From Paenibacillus tyrphae (lineage in GTDB: Bacteria; Bacillota; Bacilli; Paenibacillales; NBRC-103111), in NCBI RefSeq assembly GCF_027925525.1, contig NZ_BSDJ01000007.1, forward strand, positions 62,001-126,000: DNA of 64,000 nt, written 5' to 3'. Positions within the stretch are counted from its first letter, which is position 1; each line of letters begins with the position of its first letter. Below, piece by piece: positions 16,328-24,492 of the stretch. Both the position numbers and the translations under genes were made by a program. A model generated the notes under the pieces. The model ran no database searches. It saw only the letters and a list, made by a program, of their open reading frames with translations, and had not been told where the DNA came from.

Positions 16328-18511
16328 TTGACCAAGCATTCGTCCCACTGGAAAAAAACCGCCGTCCTGTCGGTGCTCTCCGCCTCGCTGTTGAGCGCGC
16401 CCGGGCTCTCCGGCGTCCCTTACGCGCTGGCGGCCGAACCAACAACCGCGACCAAAGCCGCCGCTTCGACTCCGGCCAAAACGGACATGCAGTTGGCCTT
16501 CGAGAAAGGCGCGGTCGAAGGGTATCCGAACGATACCGACCTGCGCGGCAGCCGGCCGGTGACCCGGGCGGAGCTCGTTACCATGCTGAACCGCGCAGCC
16601 AAGCTGGCGAAGAGCGACAAATCGGGGCAGCCGTTCACCGACTTGGAGGCGTGGCAGCTTGAAGCCATTACCAACGCCGTCGCCGCCGGCATCGTATCCA
16701 AGGGCGACAGCGGCCTCTTCGAGCCGAACCGTCCGGTAACCCGCGAAGAGCTGGCCGTCCTCGTCGTGCGCGCCATCACCAAAGGCCAGGCGCCGAAAGT
16801 AAATCAGAACGTGCTGAGCTACTTCAAGGACGCTTCCTCCATCAGCGAATCGTCCCGTCCGTTTGTCGCTTACGGCGTGCTTGCGGGCTTGTTTGAGCCG
16901 AAGTTGGACGGCAATTTCGATCCGAAGGGCTCCGTAACCCGCGACGAAGCGGTCAAGGCGCTGAAACCGGTCCTTTTCCAGGTTATTGATATTCTTACCA
17001 CGAACGACATTCACGGCCATATCGAAGTGGGCTTCGACAAGAAGCGCAATCAGGCGCAGGGCGGTATCGAAACGCTCGGCGGCATCGTAGACGATTTCCG
17101 TTCGGTCAATCCCGGCGGTACGGTCGTCGTGGACGGCGGAGACGCATGGCAAGGTACGCTCATTTCCAATACGACCAACGGCCAATCCGTCATGGATTCG
17201 ATGGCACAGGTCAAATATGACGCCGCCGCCATCGGCAACCATGAGTTTGACTTCAGCCGTGACACGCTGATCGATAATATCAAGAAAGCGAAGTTCCCGA
17301 TTCTCGGAGCCAACATCATCGAAGACAAAACCGGCAAGCGCGTCGACTGGACGCAGCCTTACACCATCGTTGAGAAAGGCGGACTGAAGGTCGGCATTAT
17401 CGGCCTCGCTACGCCGCAGACCAAGACGACGACCAAGTCCACCAACATCGAAGGCTTGACGTTCGCCGATCCGGTTCCGTACGCGAAGGAGCTGTCGGCC
17501 GAGCTGCGCACCAAAGGAGCCGACATCGTCCTGGTGACCTCCCACCTGCCGGGCGAGCAGGACGCCAAATCGCAGCAAATTATGGGCGAGCTCGTCGATC
17601 TGGCGAACGGGACAGGCAACGGCACGCTGGACGCCATCGTCGGGGGCCATTCCCACAAGCGCGTGGCGGGGATCGTGAACCACATTCCGGTGGTCGAAGC
17701 GCAAAGCTGGCTGTACGCCGTCGGCCACATTCAGCTTTATGTCGATAAGGACAGCAAAAAAGTCGTTTCCTCGAGCGCCAGCCTGCTGGAAACGTACACG
17801 AATCTGACGACCGCGAACAAAGACGTGCAAAAAACGGTCGCCGACTACCAAGCGAAAATTGCCGAGCAAACCAACAAGCAAATCGCCGTAGCCACCGAAA
17901 AATGGACGACCCGCTCCTACCGTTACGACGCGAATGGCAATCAGGTACGCGATGGCGTGACGCCGATCGGCAACTCCGTCACCGATGCGATGCGCTGGGC
18001 CGAGAAGTCCGATATCGCCTTCACGAACATCGGCGGGCTGCGCGCGGATATCGAGCCGGGCAAAGTAACCTACGGCATGATGTTCGAAGTGCTGCCGTTC
18101 GGCAACTACAACCGAACGGGCACGATGACTGCCGCCCAAATCAAAACGCTGCTTGAGGTCACGGACCAATATTCCAAGCTGCCGGCGATGCAATTCTCGG
18201 GTCTGAAGGTCGAGTGGGACAACACGAAGCCGCAGGGTCAGAAATACAGCAAAATTACGCTGCTGGATGGCACCCCGATCTATGTCGACGGGAAGCTGAA
18301 CGACAGCCGTACCTTCAAGGTGACAACCAACGACTTCATGTCGACCGGCGCCGGGGACGGATTCACGACGTTCGCCGAAGTGAAGGACTGGAAGGACGGC
18401 AAGATCATGCTGGACGCCTGGGTCGATTATATGAAGGAGAAGGGCGCTTCCGGCCAGCCGCTCTCCCTGCCGAACGACGGCCGCGAAATCCGGCTGGATC
18501 TGAAAAAATAA
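16328..18511 (+). CDS. SLH-anchored 5'-nucleotidase / metallophosphatase
   Basis: A secreted 727-residue protein. It has a signal peptide (SSHWKKTAVLSVLSASLLSA), then about three SLH modules (residues 50-215; for example FEPNRPVTREELAVLVVRAI) that bind secondary cell-wall polymer. The metallophosphatase domain (about 220-480) carries all the metal motifs: TNDIHGH, DGGDAWQG, GNHEFDF, TSHLPG and GGHSHKR. The C-terminal 5'-nucleotidase domain (about 520-720) has NIGGLRADIEPG. It should dephosphorylate extracellular nucleotides so that nucleosides can be taken up. It starts at TTG after a strong TTAGGAGGA. A BMP-type nucleoside importer is encoded about 20 kb away, a plausible functional partner. 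Confidence 0.93.
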   Translation: MTKHSSHWKKTAVLSVLSASLLSAPGLSGVPYALAAEPTTATKAAASTPAKTDMQLAFEKGAVEGYPNDTDLRGSRPVTRAELVTMLNRAAKLAKSDKSGQPFTDLEAWQLEAITNAVAAGIVSKGDSGLFEPNRPVTREELAVLVVRAITKGQAPKVNQNVLSYFKDASSISESSRPFVAYGVLAGLFEPKLDGNFDPKGSVTRDEAVKALKPVLFQVIDILTTNDIHGHIEVGFDKKRNQAQGGIETLGGIVDDFRSVNPGGTVVVDGGDAWQGTLISNTTNGQSVMDSMAQVKYDAAAIGNHEFDFSRDTLIDNIKKAKFPILGANIIEDKTGKRVDWTQPYTIVEKGGLKVGIIGLATPQTKTTTKSTNIEGLTFADPVPYAKELSAELRTKGADIVLVTSHLPGEQDAKSQQIMGELVDLANGTGNGTLDAIVGGHSHKRVAGIVNHIPVVEAQSWLYAVGHIQLYVDKDSKKVVSSSASLLETYTNLTTANKDVQKTVADYQAKIAEQTNKQIAVATEKWTTRSYRYDANGNQVRDGVTPIGNSVTDAMRWAEKSDIAFTNIGGLRADIEPGKVTYGMMFEVLPFGNYNRTGTMTAAQIKTLLEVTDQYSKLPAMQFSGLKVEWDNTKPQGQKYSKITLLDGTPIYVDGKLNDSRTFKVTTNDFMSTGAGDGFTTFAEVKDWKDGKIMLDAWVDYMKEKGASGQPLSLPNDGREIRLDLKK

Positions 18512-18525
18512 CGCCGCTATACAAG

Positions 18526-18566
18526 GAAACCCGCAGGCCCTGGCTCGTTCAGGACTGCGGGTTTTA
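18526..18566. terminator. Terminator shared by nucleotidase and GGDEF-EAL genes
   Basis: AAACCCGCAG and CTGCGGGTTT form a 10-bp stem with T-rich flanks on both strands. It overlaps the stop codon of the minus-strand GGDEF-EAL gene. Confidence 0.8.
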
Positions 18567-20852
18567 TTGCTTCACCTTATCCCGTACAGCGGAAAATTCG
18601 TCAGGCAGCAGCGGTTTATAAAAGTAATAGCCTTGAATCGTACAGTCGCCAATCGTTTGAAGCAGCTTCACCTGCTCCTCCGTCTCCACTCCTTCGACCA
18701 CGACCGATAAATTCAGGCTTCGGGCCATAGCCATAATCGCTTTGACAATGCCGGCATGCCCTTCGTTCTCGGCCATTTCTCCGACGAACGACTGCGCGAT
18801 TTTGAGCGAATCGACCTGGAATGTCCGCAAATAGCCGAGCGACGAATACCCCGTACCGAAATCGTCCATCGAGATTTGCAGCCCCAACGCTTTAAGGCGC
18901 AGCAGCGTATCGGTCGTTTCCTTCGTATTCTGCAGCGCGACGCCTTCCGTAATTTCGATAATGAGCCGGCTGGCAGCCATTCCCGTTTCCTTCAAAATAC
19001 CGGCCACCTTGTCTACGAAGCCGTCCTGCACAAGCTGTCTGGGCGAGACGTTCACCGCAATTTTCAGCGGCGGCCTCCCTGCCCGCTCCCACTCAACGGC
19101 TTGCCTGCACGCCGTCCGAATGACCCAATCGCCGATCGGCACGATTAAGCCGGTATCCTCCGCGAGCGGCACAAAGTCGGAAGGCGGCACCAACTGCCCG
19201 TCTGCATTCCTCCAGCGCAGCAGCGCTTCCGCCCCGACGATCGTCAGTTCCTTGGAGCATACCTGCGGCTGGTAACATAGAAACAGCTCGTCATGATCCA
19301 GCGCATGCCGCAGCGCGCGTTCCATCAGGATGCTTCTCAGCATGCCGTCCTTTAGCGTCGGCGTAAAGAACCGGAACCGGCCTCCGCCCAGCTCTTTGGC
19401 CTGATACATGGCCGCATCCGCATGCTTCATCAGATCGGCTTTGGTCAAGCCGTCCTCCGGATACATCGCGATGCCGATGCTCGTTGAGGTCTGAATCTCG
19501 TGAACTCCGACCTTGAAAGGCTCGGCGACGACCCGGAGAATCGATTCCGCAAGCGCTTGCGCTTGCCGGGAAGAGGCAAGCGGACCGGTCAGAATGGTAA
19601 ATTCGTCGCCCCCTTGGCGCGCGACGATGCACGTCTCCGGAACAATTCCCCGAATCCGTTCCGCCACTTGACGAATTAATTCGTCGCCCGTCACATGGCC
19701 TAGGCTGTCATTTATGTATTTGAAGCGGTCCAGATCGAGAAACAGCACCGCAAGCGGCTGTCCGTCCAACGAGGCGTCCTCGATCGCTTCCTGCGCCTTC
19801 CGCTCGAACAAGCGCTTGTTCGGAAGTCCGGACAAGTCGTCATGCGATGCAAGAAACTCGCTTTTTTCGAGCATTTGCTTGAGCCGGTTGACCAGCCTTT
19901 CATTCTCCAGAAGCATGGAGATTTGCCGTACCAAGATCAGGACGGTTACCATGACCGTTCCTGTCACGACAGCGTCTGGCTTGTCGATGCGGTTAAGCAT
20001 TAACAAGAATAAGATCGCGAAGCCGGCGTAAGGAAAAAGCAGACGCAGCAGACGGGCATAAGCGACAAATCGCGGCTCCGGCGCAGGCCGGTCATTGGGG
20101 TGGGAAGCATGCCAGCCCGCGAAGCCGTATGCGAATAGTCCTGCGCTCCACAGCAGGTCGTACCACTGTCCTCCCTGATATTTTCCCGATATCACGTCGA
20201 GCACATAAACCGTGTCCCCGCCGATAAAGACGACGAAACCGAAGGTGATCAAAGCAAACACCCGCCGGTCGAACAAAGGCGTATAAGCGAAATGGAGAAC
20301 GAACAGGCAAAGCAATATTCCAAAATCCGTTATCGGATACGACACAACCGCCGCCTGACCGAACCCGTCGGGATGGGACAGCATCGCCTGCAGGTTAGGT
20401 CTGATAACGAATTCCCAGCTTACCGTACCGACGATCAATAGGATCATGATGCAGTCGAAGAGAAACCGGATGCCTTGCGAGATGCTTTTTTCCCGGAACA
20501 ACAAGTAAAACAAAGCGGCAAAAAACAGTCCGGTCTGCAGGTTCCAGAACAGGTCGGCTAAACTGATCGTCGGGGGAGGAACCAGCAGCACCCAAGCATA
20601 GAAGGACCATACCAGTTGCCCCAGCAAATAGAAACAGGCGCCCGCGGTCATCAGCAGCCAGAACGTTCCCGCGCTGCCCCGCTGGGTACGATAAGTCCTA
20701 AGCAGCATCGCAAGCGAAGCAGCAGGCGGAATGGTCTCCCACAGCAGGAAAAAGCGCGCGCCCGCCCCAAAGCCCCATTTTGCCGCAGCGAATACCGCAA
20801 AATAGACCACTATCACCGCGATCATCGGTTTACGCCAAGCGATCCAGTTCAT
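18564..20852 (-). CDS. Membrane GGDEF-EAL protein (cyclic-di-GMP turnover)
   Basis: A 762-residue protein. The first 310 residues hold about nine membrane helices (an MHYT/7TM-like sensor not matched to a named domain). A GGDEF domain with intact QGGDEFTIL follows (about 335-495), then an EAL domain (about 510-760) with AEALLRWRN, NVSPRQL, IEITEG, DDFGTGYSSLGYLRT, VEGVETEEQ and IQGYYFYKP. The two domains would make and break cyclic-di-GMP. One deviation is that the usual KID motif reads SLKIAQSF. I chose the ATG at 20852 because GAGGGG sits six bases upstream; the ATG at 20858 would be too close. It has no operon partner. Confidence 0.93.
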   Translation of the reverse strand: MNWIAWRKPMIAVIVVYFAVFAAAKWGFGAGARFFLLWETIPPAASLAMLLRTYRTQRGSAGTFWLLMTAGACFYLLGQLVWSFYAWVLLVPPPTISLADLFWNLQTGLFFAALFYLLFREKSISQGIRFLFDCIMILLIVGTVSWEFVIRPNLQAMLSHPDGFGQAAVVSYPITDFGILLCLFVLHFAYTPLFDRRVFALITFGFVVFIGGDTVYVLDVISGKYQGGQWYDLLWSAGLFAYGFAGWHASHPNDRPAPEPRFVAYARLLRLLFPYAGFAILFLLMLNRIDKPDAVVTGTVMVTVLILVRQISMLLENERLVNRLKQMLEKSEFLASHDDLSGLPNKRLFERKAQEAIEDASLDGQPLAVLFLDLDRFKYINDSLGHVTGDELIRQVAERIRGIVPETCIVARQGGDEFTILTGPLASSRQAQALAESILRVVAEPFKVGVHEIQTSTSIGIAMYPEDGLTKADLMKHADAAMYQAKELGGGRFRFFTPTLKDGMLRSILMERALRHALDHDELFLCYQPQVCSKELTIVGAEALLRWRNADGQLVPPSDFVPLAEDTGLIVPIGDWVIRTACRQAVEWERAGRPPLKIAVNVSPRQLVQDGFVDKVAGILKETGMAASRLIIEITEGVALQNTKETTDTLLRLKALGLQISMDDFGTGYSSLGYLRTFQVDSLKIAQSFVGEMAENEGHAGIVKAIMAMARSLNLSVVVEGVETEEQVKLLQTIGDCTIQGYYFYKPLLPDEFSAVRDKVKQ

Positions 20853-21114
20853 GTCCATCCCCTCATCTCAATGTTGTATCGCATATTGCTGCCAAGGGAA
20901 GCGCTGTACAAGTCTAAGCCTTTATAGGAATAAATTAATTATAAATTAATCATCGGGTAATTCGAACTATTTCTTTAGCACTAATTAATCGCAAAAATAG
21001 ACATCCCTTGCCAACTCGCATAGAAATCATTCGGATGGATGAGTGTAATGTTTCTTAGTGCCGATATCCCGGCCGGAATCAGATTTCCCTTCCCGACCGA
21101 CCGCGAACAAAACC
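20853..21114. other. AT-rich intergenic region
   Basis: 262 bases between the GGDEF-EAL gene and the MerR-type promoter. It contains an AT palindrome at 20934-20950 (ATTAATT, three bases, AATTAAT). A short minus-strand reading frame (20981-21184) lacks a ribosome site and is not supported. No confident gene. Confidence 0.4.
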
Positions 21115-21145
21115 TTGACTTAGAGTTATCTCTAACTTGTACGAT
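21115..21145 (+). promoter_or_regulatory. MerR-family type promoter
   Basis: TTGACT (21115-21120), then a 19-base spacer and TACGAT (21140-21145). The spacer holds the inverted repeat TAGAG-TTAT-CTCTA (21121-21134). An over-long spacer with a dyad at its centre is the hallmark of MerR-family-controlled promoters; this one closely resembles those of aldehyde- or quinone-sensing regulators. The expected MerR gene is not in the window; the promoter drives a truncated gene. Confidence 0.75.
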
Positions 21146-21185
21146 AAAGGCATCTACCAATTTCAGGCTCGAGGAGAGATGCAAA

Positions 21186-21356
21186 ATGATGAACGTACGC
21201 GTGGTTGTAACCGAATATGGCGGGCCAGAAACGTTGAAAATCGTGGAGGAACCGCTGCACCGGCTACAGCGGGCCTGCGGAACGGTTCCCTATTCAAGCG
21301 CACGAACAAAAAAGCTTGAAAAATATGCGCGGTACGTTATAATGAGGGCAATTTGA
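21186..21356 (+). pseudogene. Truncated quinone oxidoreductase (MDR family) remnant
   Basis: A good ribosome site (GAGGAGAG) and two adjacent ATG codons start a reading frame of 56 residues. The first 25 (MNVRVVVTEYGGPETLKIVE, then EPL) closely match the N-terminus of zinc-less NADPH:quinone oxidoreductases, normally about 320 residues. After that the sequence loses similarity (HRLQRACGTVPYSS) and stops, just before the promoter of the next gene. This looks like a deletion that removed nearly all of the gene while leaving its MerR-type promoter intact. The remnant is unlikely to be an enzyme. Confidence 0.65.
21316..21343 (+). promoter_or_regulatory. Sigma-A promoter of the HAD phosphatase gene
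   Basis: TTGAAA (21316-21321), a 16-base spacer and a perfect TATAAT (21338-21343). It overlaps the tail of the truncated upstream frame. Confidence 0.75.
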
Positions 21357-21379
21357 CTTACGGGAGTGGAGACCGCACC

Positions 21380-22198
21380 ATGTACAAAATGCTTGCAATC
21401 GACATCGACGATACGCTGATCAACGACGAGAAACAGATCACAGAAGGAACCAAAGAGGCGCTTGCCGCAGCGCTGGCCGAAGGCGTAATCGTTACGCTGG
21501 CTACCGGGCGCATGTACGCCTCGGCCAAGCAGCTCGCCGGGCAGTTGGAACTGAACGTGCCGCTGATTACATATCAAGGGTCGCTCGTCAAAAATTCAAT
21601 CGACGGACGCGTCTTATACGAACGGACCGTACCTGCCGACGCGGCGCGGCTCATTTTCGATTTTTGCGAATCCGAAGGATTGCATCTGCAAACGTACGTA
21701 AACGACGTGCTGTATGTCAAGGATGATAACGATAAAGCGAAAGCGTACGCCGCGCTTTCGAAAATCCCTTATACCGTGTACCCGAACTTCGGAGAACTGG
21801 CGGCTCAGCCTTCGATGAAGCTGCTGATCATCGACGAACCGGAGCTGCTGGACCGGGTCGCGGAGCGGCTCCGCGGCTTGACCGGCGGGCAGGTGCATAT
21901 TACGAAATCGAAGCCGCATTTTCTGGAAATCGTGCATATCGAAGGCACCAAAGGGCATGCGCTTGCGCATCTGGCCGAGCATTTCGGCATCGGGCTCGAG
22001 CAGGTCATCGGTATCGGAGACAGCTGGAACGACCGCGAAATGCTGGAGGTAGCGGGGCTTGGCGTTGCGATGGGCAATGCCGTCGAGTCGTTGAAGGAAA
22101 TCGCCGATTATGTGACTTTCAGCAATAATGAGGACGGCGTCAAGCACGTCGTCGAGAAATTCGTGCTGCGCCGCGAAGAAGTAGGGAGCGGCAGTTGA
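21380..22198 (+). CDS. HAD-superfamily Cof-type phosphatase
   Basis: A 272-residue Cof/YidA-like hydrolase that probably dephosphorylates small phosphorylated metabolites in the cytoplasm. Motif I is DIDDTLIND near the start with the nucleophile Asp; motif II is LATGRMYA; the C2-type cap covers about residues 85-185; motif III/IV is GIGDSWNDREMLEVAGLGVA. I chose the ATG at 21380 (MYKMLAIDID), with GGGAGTGGAG upstream, over an in-frame TTG at 21353. It has its own promoter and terminator. Confidence 0.93.
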   Translation: MYKMLAIDIDDTLINDEKQITEGTKEALAAALAEGVIVTLATGRMYASAKQLAGQLELNVPLITYQGSLVKNSIDGRVLYERTVPADAARLIFDFCESEGLHLQTYVNDVLYVKDDNDKAKAYAALSKIPYTVYPNFGELAAQPSMKLLIIDEPELLDRVAERLRGLTGGQVHITKSKPHFLEIVHIEGTKGHALAHLAEHFGIGLEQVIGIGDSWNDREMLEVAGLGVAMGNAVESLKEIADYVTFSNNEDGVKHVVEKFVLRREEVGSGS

Positions 22199-22294
22199 GG
22201 CTTGATGCCCGATCGGGACGGGCGGACGTCCCGGTAATATCGGACAAGCTCGTTTAGTAAGCTATGGAACTTGCGCAGACATCTGTGATAGCCG

Positions 22295-22318
22295 GACCGC
22301 TCTTAGGGCGGTCTTTTT
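22295..22318 (+). terminator. Terminator after the HAD phosphatase gene
   Basis: GACCGC and GCGGTC form a stem followed by TTTTT. The 240-base gap before the next gene holds no further gene that I can support. Confidence 0.7.
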
Positions 22319-22439
22319 GGCGTTCTTGCCCCGACGCTTGATCCATCGGCAAAAGCACAGCATGTTCTCACCCTTTTCCGCTGTCCGCATACGCTGTAGT
22401 ACAAAAGCATTAGGCTTTTGTCCAGTGGAGGTGGGATGA

Positions 22440-23849
22440 TTGGGGATCACTCTAATTTCACTTCATTATGCGTATCTGCTGTTCATTTTGCTGATTATCG
22501 GATTCATGGTGATGCGCCGGGATACGACGATCGTCTGCATTACCGGCATTGTGCTGATCGGGCTGCTCTCGACGGGATCGCTTCACGCTTCGGTCGGCGG
22601 TGTATTCAACAGCTTTATTTATGCCATGAAAGAGCTGCTCGGCACGATCCTGATCATTTGTATCGTCGTGGCGATGAGCAAGGTGCTGGAAAAGAGCGGC
22701 GTAGGCGAGACCATGATCTCGCCGTTTGCCCGATTCATCCGGACCCCGGCGCTTGCTTTCTGGGTCATTGGCTTTCTCATGATGACGATGTCGTGGTTTT
22801 TCTGGCCGTCCCCGGCCGTTGCGCTGGTAGGCGCAGTTCTGCTGCCGGCAGCTGTACGGGTAGGCTTGCCCGCAATCGGCGTGGCAATGGCGATGAACCT
22901 GTTCGGCCACGGCATCGCGCTGTCCGGCGACTATGTCATCCAGGGCGCGCCGAAGCTGACGGCCGATGCTGCAGGCATTCCTGTTGCGGCCGTCATGGAA
23001 GCCAGCGTGCCGCTCGTCATTGTCATGGGCGCCGTGACTACAGTCGCCGCCTTCTGGATGCTGCGCCGCGAGATGCGGCAGAGACGGCTTGCGTCAGGCA
23101 TCGGCAGCGCAGCGGCGGCTTATGAGGCAGGAGCCGGCAAAGCGGAGGCCAAAGAAGCCCTTCTGCCGCGCACGGGCCGGGTCGCGCTGTCTTGGGTCAT
23201 AGCGATGCTGTTCTCCGCCGATGTGGCCGCCATGTTCGTGTTCAAGCTGCAAGGCGGCGATGCCACTGCGCTTGTCGGCGGAACCGCGCTGCTTGCGATG
23301 CTGCTCGTCTCGCTGCTGACGCACCGAGGGCAAGGGCTGGAGCGGGCGACCGGCTATTTGATCGACGGCTTCTTGTTCGGCTTTAAGGTATTCGGACCGG
23401 TCATTCCGATAGCCGCGTTCTTTTACCTTGGCGACTCGGCGCTTACGGACATTTTCGGTAGCGTGCTGCCCGAAGGCTCGCACGGCCTTGTCAACGATCT
23501 CGGCTATGCGCTCGCCCATGCGGTGCCGCTCAATCAGGCGATCGGCGCGGTCACGCTGACGACCGTCGGCGCCATTACCGGTCTTGACGGCTCCGGCTTC
23601 TCCGGCATTTCGCTGGCTGGCTCGATTGCCCGTCTATTCGCCGCCGCTATCGGCTCGGGGATTGCCACGCTGACCGCGCTTGGGCAGATTGCCGCGATCT
23701 GGGTCGGCGGAGGCACCCTTGTGCCGTGGGCGCTTATCCCGGCGGCTGCCATCTGCGGCGTCGATCCGTTCGAACTGGCGCGGCGCAATTTGAAGCCCGT
23801 AGTCGCGGGGCTGATCATTACGGCGATTGTGGCGATTTTTTTGGAGTGA
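22440..23849 (+). CDS. Polytopic membrane permease
   Basis: A 469-residue transporter with about twelve hydrophobic helices, resembling ion-transporter-superfamily or GntP-like organic anion carriers. Visible stretches include IGFLMMTMSWFFWPSP, a duplicated-looking ALVGAVLLPAA, and the end EATIAxGG-like pattern in ATLTALGQIAAIWVGGG. The start is TTG with GGAGGTGGG upstream. It stands alone: the HAD gene has its own terminator, and a strong hairpin follows it. The substrate (perhaps a carboxylate) is not determinable here. Confidence 0.78.
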   Translation: MGITLISLHYAYLLFILLIIGFMVMRRDTTIVCITGIVLIGLLSTGSLHASVGGVFNSFIYAMKELLGTILIICIVVAMSKVLEKSGVGETMISPFARFIRTPALAFWVIGFLMMTMSWFFWPSPAVALVGAVLLPAAVRVGLPAIGVAMAMNLFGHGIALSGDYVIQGAPKLTADAAGIPVAAVMEASVPLVIVMGAVTTVAAFWMLRREMRQRRLASGIGSAAAAYEAGAGKAEAKEALLPRTGRVALSWVIAMLFSADVAAMFVFKLQGGDATALVGGTALLAMLLVSLLTHRGQGLERATGYLIDGFLFGFKVFGPVIPIAAFFYLGDSALTDIFGSVLPEGSHGLVNDLGYALAHAVPLNQAIGAVTLTTVGAITGLDGSGFSGISLAGSIARLFAAAIGSGIATLTALGQIAAIWVGGGTLVPWALIPAAAICGVDPFELARRNLKPVVAGLIITAIVAIFLE

Positions 23850-23868
23850 TACGGGCGGTTGGTTCAAG

Positions 23869-23916
23869 CCCTCCCCTTCAGGTTAAGAAAAGTTACGTTT
23901 TTCTTAACGGGAGGGG
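23869..23916 (+). promoter_or_regulatory. Hairpin that buries a ribosome binding site
   Basis: CCCTCCCC (23869-23876) pairs with GGGAGGGG (23909-23916), and the inner arms GTTAAGAAAA (23882-23891) and TTTTCTTAAC (23899-23908) pair perfectly around a 7-base loop, giving 18 base pairs with one 5-base bulge. The right arm is the ribosome site of the ATG at 23923. No T-run follows, so this is not a simple terminator; it could hold translation off until melted or remodelled. Confidence 0.65.
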
Positions 23917-23922
23917 TTTAAT

Positions 23923-24342
23923 ATGCTCAAAAAAAGCTATTACGTTTCCGTCGGTTCAGGCACGATTGAGGATGCGCAGACGCTTGCGGATCTTGGAAAC
24001 TACTCCTATGAATATGCGGTGGAAGCCACCGATCAGGAAATTCGGGAGCTGCGGTGGCTGATGGGCAGTTACATGGCCGAAACGGAAAAGACGTTCGCAC
24101 GCGCGGGAGTGCCTTATAAATCGGCGGACCATGACGAGGCGACGAATGAGTACAACTCCCAAGCAAGGGAGCTGTACGCTATGATCTATCGGCTGGGGAC
24201 GCCTGAAACGCGCGGACATATCGAAAAGATGCGGATCATGGAGAAACTGGGCAACTCGGATTACAGGCAGCCCGGCTACGGTAGACATAATGCCGAGGAA
24301 GCCATTGACGTGAACGATAGGGGGCAGGTCGGCCCGAAATAG
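23923..24342 (+). CDS. Conserved-looking small protein of unknown function
   Basis: A soluble 139-residue protein (MLKKSYYVSVGSGTIEDAQT at the N-terminus). It has a beta strand, then mostly helix with many acidic residues (AVEATDQEIRELRWLMGSYM, RELYAMIYRLGT). There is no signal peptide or membrane segment. I do not recognise a family. The ribosome site GGGAGGGG is sequestered in the hairpin just upstream, suggesting conditional translation. The next gene downstream starts 150 bases away under a separate candidate promoter. Confidence 0.7.
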   Translation: MLKKSYYVSVGSGTIEDAQTLADLGNYSYEYAVEATDQEIRELRWLMGSYMAETEKTFARAGVPYKSADHDEATNEYNSQARELYAMIYRLGTPETRGHIEKMRIMEKLGNSDYRQPGYGRHNAEEAIDVNDRGQVGPK

Positions 24343-24399
24343 ATTATTAAGCTCACCTTCACTGTGAAAAAAGAAACAAGCCCTTCCATTTTTTCGGTC

Positions 24400-24426
24400 A
24401 CGTTTGGGTATCCGTCTCATATACTT
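24400..24426 (+). promoter_or_regulatory. Sigma-K/E-like promoter before the repeat protein
   Basis: AC at 24400-24401, 16 bases, then CATATACTT (24418-24426). This fits the mother-cell sigma-K pattern (AC, 16, CATANNNTA) except for the last base. It would put the Gly/Tyr-rich protein in the late spore coat programme. Inference from motif only. Confidence 0.35.
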
Positions 24427-24492
24427 GGTAAGGACTATGGACATTAGCGTAGTACATATGCTTCCTACCAAGCCAAAAAGGGAGAGGATTCC

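Noticed and set aside
16271-18193. A 640-residue frame antisense to the 5'-nucleotidase gene
   Set aside because: No motifs or ribosome site; a by-product of GC-rich third positions in the real gene.
20981-21184. A 67-residue minus-strand frame upstream of the MerR-type promoter
   Set aside because: No ribosome site, overlaps the promoter, no similarity that I can see to a MerR regulator.
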